From Gammaproteobacteria bacterium (GTDB taxonomy: Bacteria > Pseudomonadota > Gammaproteobacteria > Ga0077536), in assembly GCA_024235015.1 (NCBI GenBank), contig JACKNG010000002.1, forward strand, positions 124,001 to 188,000: a stretch of 64,000 nucleotides of DNA, read 5' to 3'. Both the position numbers and the translations under genes were made by a program. This document shows, in pieces, positions 21,493-31,148 of this stretch; within the stretch, counting starts at the first letter, position 1, and each line of letters starts with the position of its first letter. The notes beneath the pieces are model-generated. The model was not told where the DNA came from and made no database searches. It saw only the letters and a list, made by a program, of their open reading frames with translations.

Positions 21493-22862
21493 AGATCATC
21501 ATCCTCGGCGCAGGCCAGGTCGGCTCGTCGGTCGCCGCCAACCTGTGCAGCGAGGCCAACGACATCACCGTCGTCGACCGCAACCCCGCCTGCCTGCAGC
21601 AGCTGCAGGATCGCTTCGACCTGCGCGCGGTCCACGGCCACGCCTCGCATCCCCAGGTGCTGGCCCGCGCCGGCGCCCAGGACGCCGACATGATCATCGC
21701 CGTCACCAACAGTGACGAGACCAACATGATCGCCTGCCAGGTGGCCTACACGCTGTTCCATACGCCGACCAAGATCGCGCGCATCCGCGAGAACCAGTAC
21801 CAGCTCCATACCGAGCTGTTCTCGCAGGAAGCCCTGCCGATCGACGTGCTCATCAGCCCCGAGCAGGAAGTCACCGACTATACCAAGCGCCTGATCGAGT
21901 TCCCCGGCGCGTTGCAAGTGCTCGATTTCGCCAACGGCAAGGTCCAGCTGGTCGCCGCGCGCGCCTTCTACGGCGGCCCGCTGGTCGGTCACCGCCTGCG
22001 CGAGCTGCCCGAGCAGTTGCCCGGCATCGAAACGCGCGTGTGCGCGATCTTCCGCCGCCACGAGGTCATCATCCCGACCGGCGACACCGTCATCGAGGCC
22101 GGTGACGACGTCTTCTTCATCGCCGCGCCCAAGCACATTCGCGCCGTCATGAGCGAGTTCCGCAAGCTCGACGGCCCCAATCGCCGCGTCATCATCGCCG
22201 GCGGCGGCAACATCGGTAAACGCCTCGCCCAGGCGCTGGAAAGCTCCTGCCACATCAAGATCATCGAAAGCAACGACGCCCGTGCACGCGCCATCGCCGA
22301 GGATCTCAAGCAGGCTTACGTGCTGCTAGGCGATGCCGCCGACGAAGATCTCCTGCTCGAGGAGAACATCGAGAACACCGACGTCTTCTGCGCGCTGACC
22401 AACGCCGACGAAGCCAACATCATCTCCTCCATGCTGGCCAAGCGCCTCGGCGCCAAGACCGTCATGGCACTGATCAACCGCGCCGCCTACGTCGACCTCG
22501 TGCAGCGCGACATCATCGACATCGCCATCTCGCCGCAGCAGGCCACCATCGGCAGCCTGCTCGCCCACGTCCGCCGCGGCGACGTGGTCAAGGTGCACGC
22601 CCTGCGCCGCGGCGCCGCCGAGGCCATCGAGGCCATTGCCCACGGCGACCGCAATTCGAGCCGCGTGGTCGGCCGTGCGATCGACGAAATCGACCTGCCG
22701 CCCGGCACCACCATCGGGGCCATCGTGCGTGGCAAGGACGTCATCATGGTTCACCACGACACCGTCATCGAACCCGAGGACCACGTCATCCTGGTCGTCA
22801 CCAACAAGCGCCACGTGAACGACGTCGAACGCCTCTTCCAGGTCAACGTCACTTTCATCTGA
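21489..22862 (+). CDS. trkA: Trk potassium uptake regulatory subunit TrkA
   Basis: Cytoplasmic NAD(H)-binding subunit that gates the TrkH potassium channel. The 457-residue protein has two RCK modules, each with a Rossmann motif (ILGAGQVGSSVA at residues 5-16 and AGGGNIGKRLAQ near 237-248) and a TrkA_C domain after it. This is the duplicated E. coli form. Its ATG overlaps the ntrX stop (ATGA), which puts potassium uptake in the same transcript as the two-component system. Confidence 0.97.
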   Translation: MKIIILGAGQVGSSVAANLCSEANDITVVDRNPACLQQLQDRFDLRAVHGHASHPQVLARAGAQDADMIIAVTNSDETNMIACQVAYTLFHTPTKIARIRENQYQLHTELFSQEALPIDVLISPEQEVTDYTKRLIEFPGALQVLDFANGKVQLVAARAFYGGPLVGHRLRELPEQLPGIETRVCAIFRRHEVIIPTGDTVIEAGDDVFFIAAPKHIRAVMSEFRKLDGPNRRVIIAGGGNIGKRLAQALESSCHIKIIESNDARARAIAEDLKQAYVLLGDAADEDLLLEENIENTDVFCALTNADEANIISSMLAKRLGAKTVMALINRAAYVDLVQRDIIDIAISPQQATIGSLLAHVRRGDVVKVHALRRGAAEAIEAIAHGDRNSSRVVGRAIDEIDLPPGTTIGAIVRGKDVIMVHHDTVIEPEDHVILVVTNKRHVNDVERLFQVNVTFI

Positions 22863-22875
22863 GCGCATCCCGACC

Positions 22876-24327
22876 ATGCGCCTGAAGGTCATACAGAAGA
22901 TCCTGGGACTGTTGTTGTCGGTATTCAGCCTGACCCTGCTGCCGCCGCTGGTCATCTCGCTGGTCATGCACGACGGTGCGGCGCATGCCTTCGCCCTGGC
23001 CGCGGTCGCGATCCTGTGCGCGGGACTGATGCTGTGGCTGCCGGTGCGCCGGCTCGAGGGCGATCTCAAGCTGCGCGACGGCTTCCTCGTCGTGGTGCTG
23101 TTCTGGTTCGTGCTCGGCGCCAGCGGCGCGATCCCCTTTCTCATCGCCGACCAGCCGCACATGCCGCTGGCCGACGCGGTGTTCGAGTCGATGTCGGGCC
23201 TGACCACCACCGGCGCGACGGTCATCGTCGGCATCGACGCGCTGCCGCCGTCGATCCTGTTCTACCGCCAGCTGCTGCAGTGGCTGGGCGGCATGGGCAT
23301 CATCGTGCTCGCCGTCGCCATCCTGCCCATGCTCGGCGTCGGCGGCATGCAGCTCTACCGCGCGGAAACGCCGGGGCCGATGAAGGACTCCAAGCTCACC
23401 CCGCGCATCACCGAGACGGCCAAGACGCTGTGGTACATCTACGTCAGCCTGACCGTGGCCTGCGCGGTCGCCTACTACATGGTCGGCATGTCGGCCTTCG
23501 ACGCCATCGGGCACAGTTTTTCGACGGTCGCCATCGGCGGCTTCTCCACCCACGACGCCAGCATCGGCTACTTCGACAGCGTGGCGGTGGAGGGCGTGGC
23601 GGTGTTCTTCATGTTCGTCGCCGGCATCAACTTCTCGCTGCACTTTCTCGCCTGGCGCTACCGCAACCTCAAGCCCTACGCCTACGACTCCGAGTTCCGC
23701 ATGTACGCGGGCCTGCTCGGCGCGGTGTTCGTGGTGTGCACCATCGGCCTCGCGTTGGCCGACGACGGCCTCGACTTCACGCAGTCGCTGCGCAACAGCC
23801 TGTTCCACACCGTGTCGATCGGCACGACCACGGGCTTCAGTACCACCACTTTCCAGAACTGGCCGCACTTCCTGCCCCTGATCCTGCTCTTCCTGAGCTT
23901 CGTCGGCGGCTGCGCCGGTTCCACCGGCGGCGGCATCAAGGTCATCCGCTGCCTGCTGCTGTACAAGCAGGGCGTGCGTGAGATCCGGCGTCTCATCCAT
24001 CCCAACGCCATCATCACCATCCGCATGGGCGACCGCTCCGTGGCCGACCGCGTGGTCGACGCGGTGTGGGGCTTCTTCGCCACCTACGTGGCGGTGTTCG
24101 TCCTGCTCCTGCTCGGCCTGATGGCGACCGGCCTCGACCAGGTCACGGCCTTCTCGGCGGTCGCCGCCTGCCTCAACAACCTCGGTCCCGGGCTGGGTGC
24201 GGTGAGCCTGCACTACGGCGAGGTCTCCAATCTCGCCAAGTACCTGCTGTGCCTGGCCATGCTGCTCGGGCGGCTCGAGATCTTCACCCTGCTGGTCCTG
24301 CTGACGCCGTCGTTCTGGCGCAGCTAG
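22876..24327 (+). CDS. trkH: Trk potassium uptake channel subunit TrkH
   Basis: Membrane potassium translocase of 483 residues, with about ten hydrophobic segments arranged as four pore-loop repeats. Selectivity-filter-like segments are visible: SGLTTTGATV, VAIGGFSTHDAS, IGTTTGFSTTTF and NNLGPGLGAV. The conserved LQWLGGMGIIVLAVAILPMLGVGG lies after the first repeat. It starts 13 bases after trkA, its functional partner. Confidence 0.97.
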   Translation: MRLKVIQKILGLLLSVFSLTLLPPLVISLVMHDGAAHAFALAAVAILCAGLMLWLPVRRLEGDLKLRDGFLVVVLFWFVLGASGAIPFLIADQPHMPLADAVFESMSGLTTTGATVIVGIDALPPSILFYRQLLQWLGGMGIIVLAVAILPMLGVGGMQLYRAETPGPMKDSKLTPRITETAKTLWYIYVSLTVACAVAYYMVGMSAFDAIGHSFSTVAIGGFSTHDASIGYFDSVAVEGVAVFFMFVAGINFSLHFLAWRYRNLKPYAYDSEFRMYAGLLGAVFVVCTIGLALADDGLDFTQSLRNSLFHTVSIGTTTGFSTTTFQNWPHFLPLILLFLSFVGGCAGSTGGGIKVIRCLLLYKQGVREIRRLIHPNAIITIRMGDRSVADRVVDAVWGFFATYVAVFVLLLLGLMATGLDQVTAFSAVAACLNNLGPGLGAVSLHYGEVSNLAKYLLCLAMLLGRLEIFTLLVLLTPSFWRS

Positions 24328-24338
24328 GGGTCGTCACG

Positions 24339-24668
24339 ATGAGCGCTATGGCCGAACGCCTGGAGAAGATGCTGGCCGATGGGCCGGATTCGCCGACGCT
24401 GCGTTTCGGCCTCGGCAATGCCTGGCTGGCCAGCGACGCCGCGCGTGCCGCGACCCACCTCGAGGCCGCGGTCAGCCAGGATCCGGAATACTCCGCGGCG
24501 TGGAAGCTGCTCGGCCGCGCGCGCGCCGCGCTGGGCGAAGCGGCCGCGGCGATCGCCGCCTACGAGCAGGGCATCGCCGCCGCCGAGCGCCGCGGCGACG
24601 TGCAGGCGGCGAAGGAGATGCGGGTGTTTCTCAAGCGCCTGCGCAAGGCGGCTGACGGCGGTGCCTGA
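24339..24668 (+). CDS. Small TPR-repeat protein
   Basis: A 109-residue Ala-rich helical protein beginning MSAMAERLEKMLADGPDSP. It contains two to three tetratricopeptide-like helical hairpins (LRFGLGNAWLASDAARAATH, YSAAWKLLGRARAALGEAAA). No signal peptide or catalytic motif is visible. It follows trkH by 11 bases and probably shares its transcript; TPR repeats bind other proteins, but the partner is unknown. Confidence 0.8.
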   Translation: MSAMAERLEKMLADGPDSPTLRFGLGNAWLASDAARAATHLEAAVSQDPEYSAAWKLLGRARAALGEAAAAIAAYEQGIAAAERRGDVQAAKEMRVFLKRLRKAADGGA

Positions 24669-24695
24669 GCCTGCCGCCGATCTTGCGACGTTTCC

Positions 24696-25643
<948 letters not shown>

Positions 25644-25673
25644 CGGCTCGATAGACAGGCTTGGGTGGATTGC

Positions 25674-26138
25674 GTGTTCGACATCGTCCTCCACGAACCG
25701 GAGATCCCGCCGAACACCGGCAACATTATACGCCTGTGCGCCAACACCGGCGCGCGTCTGCACCTGGTCGAACCGCTCGGTTTCCGCCTCGACGACCGCG
25801 ACCTGCGCCGCGCGGGTCTCGACTACCACGAGTACGCCAGCGTGCGCGTGCATACCGACTTCGACACCTGCCTGGCCGCCCTCGGCGAGGTCCCGCTCTA
25901 TGCCTTCACCACCCGTGCCGCGCAGGGTCTCGACGGCGTCCGCTTCGCCGCGCCCGGCGCGCTCGTGTTCGGCGCCGAGACGCGCGGGCTGCCACCGGCG
26001 GTGCTCGGCCGCATCCCGCGGGAGCGGCAGGTACGCCTGCCGATGGTGCCGGGCAGTCGCAGCCTCAACCTGTCGAACGCGGTCGCCGTCGCCCTGTATG
26101 CCGCCTGGGCCCAGCACGGCTACGCCGGCGCCGTGTAG
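25674..26138 (+). CDS. trmL: tRNA (cytidine/uridine-34-2'-O)-methyltransferase
   Basis: SPOUT-family enzyme that methylates the wobble base of certain leucine tRNAs. The 154-residue protein begins at GTG (MFDIVLHEPEIPPNTGNIIR), matching the E. coli TrmL start. The trefoil-knot motifs are clear: LVFGAETRGLP and VRLPMVPGSRSLNLSNAVAV. Divergent from pyrD and convergent with the mshP end, with only seven bases between the stops. Confidence 0.95.
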   Translation: MFDIVLHEPEIPPNTGNIIRLCANTGARLHLVEPLGFRLDDRDLRRAGLDYHEYASVRVHTDFDTCLAALGEVPLYAFTTRAAQGLDGVRFAAPGALVFGAETRGLPPAVLGRIPRERQVRLPMVPGSRSLNLSNAVAVALYAAWAQHGYAGAV

Positions 26139-26145
26139 CGCCCGC

Positions 26146-26571
26146 TCACGGCCGTACCACCACGGCGGCATCGAGCACGCGCCGGAAATAGTCGTCGCCG
26201 CCGGCAGTGCCGAACTCGGCCAGGATCTCGAGATCGAACACCGCGTAGCTCACCGCGCCCTCGGTGACGGCCTGGCGGCTGCACTGCACGGTGACGCGGA
26301 AACCGCCGCTGCCGCCGCCGGTCAGGGTGAAACTCGCCGGGAAAGCACTGCAATCGGCCGTCGCCGGGTTGCTCAGCACGTGGTGTGCCGCCCAGTCCAG
26401 CCCGCTCTGCGCGGCGTAGCGCGCGCGCGCCTCGACCGCGGCATAGGCCGAGGCGGTGCGACTCGCGCTCAGCATGCTGACCAGGAAACCGGCCAGCAGG
26501 GCGACCACCACGATGAGGAAGATCGCGGCCACCAGGGCCACCCCCCGCTGCCTGCCGGGTCGCCCGTTCAT
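26146..26571 (-). CDS. mshP: MSHA biogenesis protein MshP-like
   Basis: A 141-residue membrane-anchored protein starting MNGRPGRQRGVALVAAIFLI, with a PilX/MshP-like N-terminus: a basic leader ending RG, then a long hydrophobic helix without the Glu5 of true pilins. The soluble part carries ARARYAAQSGLDWAAHHVL, typical of this group. It is the last gene of the pilus locus; its ATG overlaps the mshO stop. Family members act as minor pseudopilin-like components, and the exact role in MSHA pili is not known. Confidence 0.82.
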   Translation of the reverse strand: MNGRPGRQRGVALVAAIFLIVVVALLAGFLVSMLSASRTASAYAAVEARARYAAQSGLDWAAHHVLSNPATADCSAFPASFTLTGGGSGGFRVTVQCSRQAVTEGAVSYAVFDLEILAEFGTAGGDDYFRRVLDAAVVVRP

Positions 26572-27473
26572 GGCGTGTTCGCCACGTGGGCCTGTTGGTA
26601 GAGCACGATCCGCTCGCCCGGCGCGTCGGCGTCGGCGAGCGTCAGGCGTACCGCGACCAGCGCGGCCCGCGTCGCCGTGCCGGGGTCGTAGCTGAACTCG
26701 CAGTCGGTGACGTCGGTCGCCAGCACCCGCCCGCTGACCGGCGGCGGGCTGGCCACGCTGGGCTGGGTGGCACCGATGGGGTAGCCGTCGTAACGGCGCA
26801 GGGTGCGCGTGCCGAGGTCACACAGGTAGCTGACCGGGGTGTCGACGACGTGGAAGCGCTGGTTGGGCGACGCGAGCGGGAAAGCACCGCCATCGATGAC
26901 GAAAGCGAGGGTTCCCGCGCCGCTGTCGGCGACATCGATACCGGCCACGTTGTCGCCGCAGTAGGCATTGGTGCGCCCGCTCGGCAGCAGGCTGCAGTCC
27001 GCCGGCTGACCGGTGTTGTAGACGACCAGGCAGTCGAGCCGCGGATCGGCCATGCAGGCGGCGGTGGATGCGGCCGGACCACCGCAGCTGGGGCTGGTAC
27101 CGGCGCAGATGCGCCCGAAGGCGCGCAGCGCGCCGAGGACGTCGAAGCGCGTGTCGCCGCCGCTGAACTCGAGCGGGTCGGACAGCGGCAATGCCGGGTC
27201 GGCGGCGACCCGGTAGCGTCCCCCGGTGCGCGTACGCAGGAACTCCAGCGCGTTGCCGCCGTCGATGCGCACGCTGTTCGGCAACGCCAGGCGTACCTCG
27301 CGCGTGATCCGGGTGATGGCGGTATGACCGGCGTCGACCAGCGCCGCGCGACGGCTGGTATCGACGAAACCGAGCACGGGGCCGGTGACGTTGCGCCCGG
27401 CGAGGGCCGCGACGGCCGCGGTCAGCAGGATCACGACGACGAGTTCGATCAGGGTGAAGCCGCGCGCGTGCAT
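26568..27473 (-). CDS. mshO: MSHA minor prepilin MshO-like
   Basis: A 301-residue prepilin from the ATG at 27471-27473. The leader MHARG is followed by the processing site G-FTLIELVVVILLTAAVAA, with Glu5 present. The large globular part has several cysteines (for example CAGTSPSCGG, CMADPRLDC, CSLLPSGRTNAYCGD), so disulfides are likely. Order and size match mshO between mshD and mshP. The start lies five bases after the mshD stop. Confidence 0.87.
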   Translation of the reverse strand: MHARGFTLIELVVVILLTAAVAALAGRNVTGPVLGFVDTSRRAALVDAGHTAITRITREVRLALPNSVRIDGGNALEFLRTRTGGRYRVAADPALPLSDPLEFSGGDTRFDVLGALRAFGRICAGTSPSCGGPAASTAACMADPRLDCLVVYNTGQPADCSLLPSGRTNAYCGDNVAGIDVADSGAGTLAFVIDGGAFPLASPNQRFHVVDTPVSYLCDLGTRTLRRYDGYPIGATQPSVASPPPVSGRVLATDVTDCEFSYDPGTATRAALVAVRLTLADADAPGERIVLYQQAHVANTP

Positions 27474-27478
27474 CCGGT

Positions 27479-28021
27479 TCACCGCGCGTTGGCCCGAAAC
27501 GCGGACAGCACGACGGGGTCGTTCAGCCCCGGGTGCGTGACCGCGACATCGATTCTCACCACGGCGCCCGCCGCGCCGCTGATGGCCGGGTTGCCGAGGC
27601 TCGCGTCGTCGTCGACCGCGACGGTGACGGCATAGGCAGCGAGGCCGGCGATGGGGTTGCCGTTGCGATCGCGGGCGCCGCCGTCGGCGATGCCGTCGTA
27701 GTCGCAGACGTCGTCGTAGAGGCTGCGCTCGGCCTCCCGCAGCGCACCGCCGCCGCAGGTCCCACAGGCGTTCACCGTGCACTGGGCGCGGCAGGTCTGT
27801 CCGGGCGCGAGGAAATCGGGATCGCAGAAGGCCGCCTGCGTGACCTCTTCGAGATAGGCCTCGGCCACCGCGATGGCCTGCTGCTCCACCATCGGGTCGG
27901 CGGAATGACCGACGGCACCGGACAACGCGAGCAGCACGCCGACAGTCGCGATCGAGACCACCACGATCGCCGCGATCAGCTCGATCAGGGTCGCGCCGCG
28001 ATCGCCGCCACGTCGCCTCAC
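27479..28021 (-). CDS. mshD: MSHA minor prepilin MshD-like
   Basis: A 180-residue prepilin. The leader MRRRGGDRG precedes ATLIELIAAIVVVSIATVGV, a type IV pilin helix with Glu5. The soluble domain has a cysteine-rich segment (CDPDFLAPGQTCRAQC then NACGTCGGG). Members of this family are minor pilins that prime assembly at the pilus tip. It lies four bases downstream of mshC. Confidence 0.86.
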   Translation of the reverse strand: MRRRGGDRGATLIELIAAIVVVSIATVGVLLALSGAVGHSADPMVEQQAIAVAEAYLEEVTQAAFCDPDFLAPGQTCRAQCTVNACGTCGGGALREAERSLYDDVCDYDGIADGGARDRNGNPIAGLAAYAVTVAVDDDASLGNPAISGAAGAVVRIDVAVTHPGLNDPVVLSAFRANAR

Positions 28022-28025
28022 GCGC

Positions 28026-28529
28026 TCAGGACTCCGTCACCAGGCCGGTCTCGGGGATCACCTGCAGGCGCCGCCCGCCGATGTCGACGGTGAGTGCGGC
28101 CGGATTGGTGACGAGGTTGCCGGCGCTGTCGTGCGGGCGCCCGACGCGGTCGAAATAGAACGTCAGGTCACTTGCCACGTCGACCCCGGACGGCGCTGTG
28201 CTGACGTATTCCCCGCCACCGCCCGGCCGCGCCACCGGCAGCGCCGCGCCGCTGCGCACGGTGCAGTCGCCGCCGGCCGTCCAGCGCGCCACGCGCAAGC
28301 TGTCCGCGGTGGCGTCGAAGCGCACTTCGATACTGCAGCCCGAGGCCATGGCGAGCTTGTGGGCATAACGCGTCGCCGCCAGGGCTTCCTCGAAGTAGCC
28401 GCGCGACGCGAACACGTCGACATCGGCAAAGCGCGGCAACAGGGCGACCGCCAGCACGCCCACGATGACCATCACCGAGATCAGTTCGATCAGGCTGTAG
28501 CCGTTTTCGCGGTTCCCGCTACGGGTCAT
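28026..28529 (-). CDS. mshC: MSHA minor prepilin MshC-like
   Basis: A 167-residue prepilin: leader MTRSGNRENG, cleavage before YSLIELISVMVIVGVLAVAL, Glu5 present. The soluble domain has two cysteines (ASGCSIEV and GGDCTV) and the FYFDRVGRP element common in MshC/GspH-type minor pilins. Its ATG overlaps the stop of the preceding O-antigen-ligase-like gene (ATGA), coupling the two. Confidence 0.85.
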   Translation of the reverse strand: MTRSGNRENGYSLIELISVMVIVGVLAVALLPRFADVDVFASRGYFEEALAATRYAHKLAMASGCSIEVRFDATADSLRVARWTAGGDCTVRSGAALPVARPGGGGEYVSTAPSGVDVASDLTFYFDRVGRPHDSAGNLVTNPAALTVDIGGRRLQVIPETGLVTES

Positions 28530-30541
28530 GTCTCCATCCCCAACGCGCTGCGCATGCGCCGCAAGTCGCGTTCTGCCGCCGCGACGCCCGTCTCATCTTG
28601 GTCGCGCGCGCGCAGCTCGCGCAAGAGCCCGAGATAGTCGAGCGCCTGGACGTGACGCGGGAAAGCCGCCGCCAGGCCGGCTTCGAGGACGCCGCGCGCG
28701 GCGCGTGGGCGGCCCTGGGCGACGAGGAAGCGCGCCAGGGCCAGGCGGGCCGGGAAGAAGCGCCGATCGCGGCGCATCGTGGCGGCGAAGTGGCGCTCGA
28801 TTTCGGCCGCGCGCAGCGGGTCGGCGGCGTCGCGGGCGAGTGCCCGCAGCATGCGCGCGTACGGGATGGCCGCACTGTAGGGATCGAGCGCATCGGCGCT
28901 CGCCAGGTGCCGTTCGACCTCGGCCAGGGCGGCGCGACGGGCAGCCCCGTCGCTGGCCTCGGCCGCGGCGAGGAACAGGTGGGCGCGCGCGACCTCGATC
29001 GCCGCACTGGGCTGGAAGCGCGCCGCGGTGGTCAGGGCCGCTTCCGCGCGCCGCGTATCACCGGCGACGAGCGCCGCAACCCCGCGTTCGTAGAACACCG
29101 TCATGGCCAGCGCCGCGACCAGGGTCCAGGTCGCCATCACGACCAGGCTGCCACCGACGAAAGCGGCCACGGCCGGGCGCATCAGGCGCGCCGGCGGCGG
29201 ACCGCGCCGCGCCGGGGCCACCGCGGTCACGTCGACCAGCCGTGCCAGCACGAAGCCGACCAGGATCAACGTTGCCGGCACGTAGAAATCGAAATCGAAC
29301 ACGGCATGCATGGCAACGGCGGCGACGCTCCACAGGGCCGCGTCGGCACCCTCGCGGCGCTGCGCCCCCGCATGCCGCGGCAGGCCGATGCGCGCGCCAC
29401 ACACGGCGAGACCGAGCAGGACGACGAAGCCGAGTCCCGGCCAGCCGAGTTCGACGTAGATTTGCAGCAGGTCGCTGTGCGCGTAGAGCCGGTCGGAACG
29501 ATCCGCGGGCAGGCTCCAGCGCGGGAAGACGCGCCCGAAGCTGCCCGGTCCGAAGCCGTGCCAGGGCACATGTGGCAGCAGCCGCAGCACGCCGTTCCAG
29601 ATCAGGAAGCGCTCGTTGGCGGACGCCAGGCGCTCGCGCGCCGCGGTCGACAGCTCGAACTCCGCGGCACGTCCGTGCAGGAGGTCGAAATACTTCGCTT
29701 GGTCGTCGATATCATCACGCAACGCGAGCTCGGGCGACGCCGCGCGCAGCGCACCGAGGGCATCGACGGCGTCGCCCTTCAGCGCCAGGTCGGCGGCGAG
29801 GAAGGCCCATAAGACGATGGCCAGGGCGAGCAGTCCGCCGCGCTGGCGGCCGGCCCGACCGCTGCCGAGCAGGTAGCCGGCGAAGGCGACGACGAAAGCG
29901 GCCAGGGCGGCGCGGCTGGTGGTGAAGAAGACCCCGAACGCGGCCAGGAACAACGCCGTCCCCCAGGCCCAGCGGTGCGCCCGACCTGCGCTGCGTGCGA
30001 GACCCGGCAGGATCACGAACGCGGCCATCAGCAGGTAGCCGGCCAGCGAGTTGCGTTGTACGAAGGTCACCGACTGGCCGGCGCCGGCGGCGAACAGGGG
30101 TTCGAGGAAAGCCAGTACGGCGAGCGCGGCAGCGACGACGGCGACTAGCGCCTCGAGACGTCGCCAGTCGGGCGGCGCGAGGCGGGCAATGGCGTAGGCC
30201 AGGACCAGCGGCAACTGCTGGAACGTCGCCACCGCGGCGTTGTCGGCGATCGCGCCGAGCCAGGCGGCACACATGAACCAGGCCGCCAGCGCCGCGATCA
30301 GCCCATCGACCGGCCGCGGTTCGAAACGCTGTGCGGCCCGGTAGGCGCGGGCGGCGGCAATGGCAACGGCGAAGATCAGCCCGAGGCCGAGCGCGGCCAG
30401 CGACCACGGCTCGAAGCCCTGCAGCAGGACGCCGAGCAGCAACAGGCCGCCGGCGATCAGGGTGGCCGTGTGCGGGTGTCCGCCACCACCGGCCACCCGG
30501 ACGGCGCCCGCCGCCAGCTTCCCCGCGGGCCGACGGGGCAC
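28526..30541 (-). CDS. O-antigen-ligase-like membrane protein with TPR tail, inside MSHA locus
   Basis: A 671-residue protein with about ten to twelve hydrophobic segments over residues 25-470, a Wzy_C/O-antigen ligase region (GFGPGSFGRVFP then YAHSDLLQIYVELGWPGLG), and a soluble C-terminal part (about 490-671) with TPR-like helical hairpins. This layout is that of WaaL/PglL-type glycan transferases. It lies 12 bases after the main pilin gene and overlaps mshC, the position that pilin glycosyltransferases such as TfpO/PglL take beside pilA. Pilin glycosylation is therefore a reasonable inference. The GTG start at 30541 has no clear ribosome binding site, so the true start may be about 15 codons later. 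Polysaccharide ligation is the alternative. Confidence 0.82.
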   Translation of the reverse strand: MPRRPAGKLAAGAVRVAGGGGHPHTATLIAGGLLLLGVLLQGFEPWSLAALGLGLIFAVAIAAARAYRAAQRFEPRPVDGLIAALAAWFMCAAWLGAIADNAAVATFQQLPLVLAYAIARLAPPDWRRLEALVAVVAAALAVLAFLEPLFAAGAGQSVTFVQRNSLAGYLLMAAFVILPGLARSAGRAHRWAWGTALFLAAFGVFFTTSRAALAAFVVAFAGYLLGSGRAGRQRGGLLALAIVLWAFLAADLALKGDAVDALGALRAASPELALRDDIDDQAKYFDLLHGRAAEFELSTAARERLASANERFLIWNGVLRLLPHVPWHGFGPGSFGRVFPRWSLPADRSDRLYAHSDLLQIYVELGWPGLGFVVLLGLAVCGARIGLPRHAGAQRREGADAALWSVAAVAMHAVFDFDFYVPATLILVGFVLARLVDVTAVAPARRGPPPARLMRPAVAAFVGGSLVVMATWTLVAALAMTVFYERGVAALVAGDTRRAEAALTTAARFQPSAAIEVARAHLFLAAAEASDGAARRAALAEVERHLASADALDPYSAAIPYARMLRALARDAADPLRAAEIERHFAATMRRDRRFFPARLALARFLVAQGRPRAARGVLEAGLAAAFPRHVQALDYLGLLRELRARDQDETGVAAAERDLRRMRSALGMET

Positions 30542-30553
30542 CGGCGCGCGGGA

Positions 30554-30985
30554 TCAGTTGCAGTCGGTGGTGACGACGTTGATGGTCGGCGGGTTGCCGG
30601 CGACGAACTCGGCCTTGCAGCTCGCCGGCGCGGTCGCGCCATCGGGACTGAAGGCACTGCCACTCAGGCTGTAGCCATTACCCACCGGGTTGACCGTCAG
30701 CGCATTGGCCAGCTCGGTGGCCGACGACGGGTAGCCGTTGGTATCGACGTTGATGGCCTGGTTCTCCATCGTCACCGTGGTACCGCTACCGCCGTTGGCC
30801 AGCCACACCGCGTGGACCAGCGCCAGGGCGCTGCGCATCGCCCCGCCGAGCCCTTCGGCGGAAGCCTGGCGCGCCTGCACTTCGAGGTTGGCGAAGCGCG
30901 GGATGGCAAAGGCGGACAGTATGCCGAGGATGACGATGACCGAGATGAGTTCGATCAGGGTGAAGCCGGCTTGGCGTCGCTGCAT
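30554..30985 (-). CDS. mshA: MSHA main prepilin MshA-like
   Basis: A 143-residue type IV prepilin. The 7-residue leader MQRRQAG is followed by FTLIELISVIVILGILSAFA, with Glu5 for assembly. The C-terminal disulfide loop is formed by Cys123 and Cys142, 18 residues apart. Its ribosome binding site is strong (AGGGAG) and it has its own 163-base upstream gap with palindromic elements, unlike its tightly packed neighbours, as expected for an abundantly expressed main pilin. Only one such gene is present, so whether to call it mshA or mshB rests on its length and position. Confidence 0.9.
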   Translation of the reverse strand: MQRRQAGFTLIELISVIVILGILSAFAIPRFANLEVQARQASAEGLGGAMRSALALVHAVWLANGGSGTTVTMENQAINVDTNGYPSSATELANALTVNPVGNGYSLSGSAFSPDGATAPASCKAEFVAGNPPTINVVTTDCN

Positions 30986-31022
30986 GGTGATGTCTCCCTA
31001 GTTCCTGTCTTTCAATCCGTGG

Positions 31023-31046
31023 CGTCGCATGACAAGCCATGCAACG
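31023..31046 (-). promoter_or_regulatory. RNA hairpin in the mshA leader
   Basis: On the minus strand two 9-base arms (31038-31046 and 31023-31031) pair fully, with one G:U, around a 6-base loop, about 38 bases before the mshA ATG. No T-run follows, so it is more likely an mRNA processing or stabilising structure than a terminator. Confidence 0.5.
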
Positions 31047-31079
31047 CCGGCAACCCGTCGCGGTCGCCAAATGTAAGGC

Positions 31080-31093
31080 ACAACCGCGGTTGT
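31080..31093. promoter_or_regulatory. Perfect 14-bp palindrome upstream of mshA
   Basis: ACAACCGCGGTTGT is a perfect dyad with no central gap, 95 bases before the mshA start in the only sizeable gap of the downstream half of the locus. It is a candidate protein-binding site; no regulator is identified. Confidence 0.4.
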
Positions 31094-31148
31094 TTCACGG
31101 CCCCCTGCGCGCGCCGCGCGAGCCACCTGGCGGACCGGGCGGCTGGCG

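Noticed and set aside
28526..30541. Reading the O-antigen-ligase-like gene as mshB or another pilin
   Set aside because: It is 671 residues with many membrane helices and a TPR tail, and has no prepilin leader.
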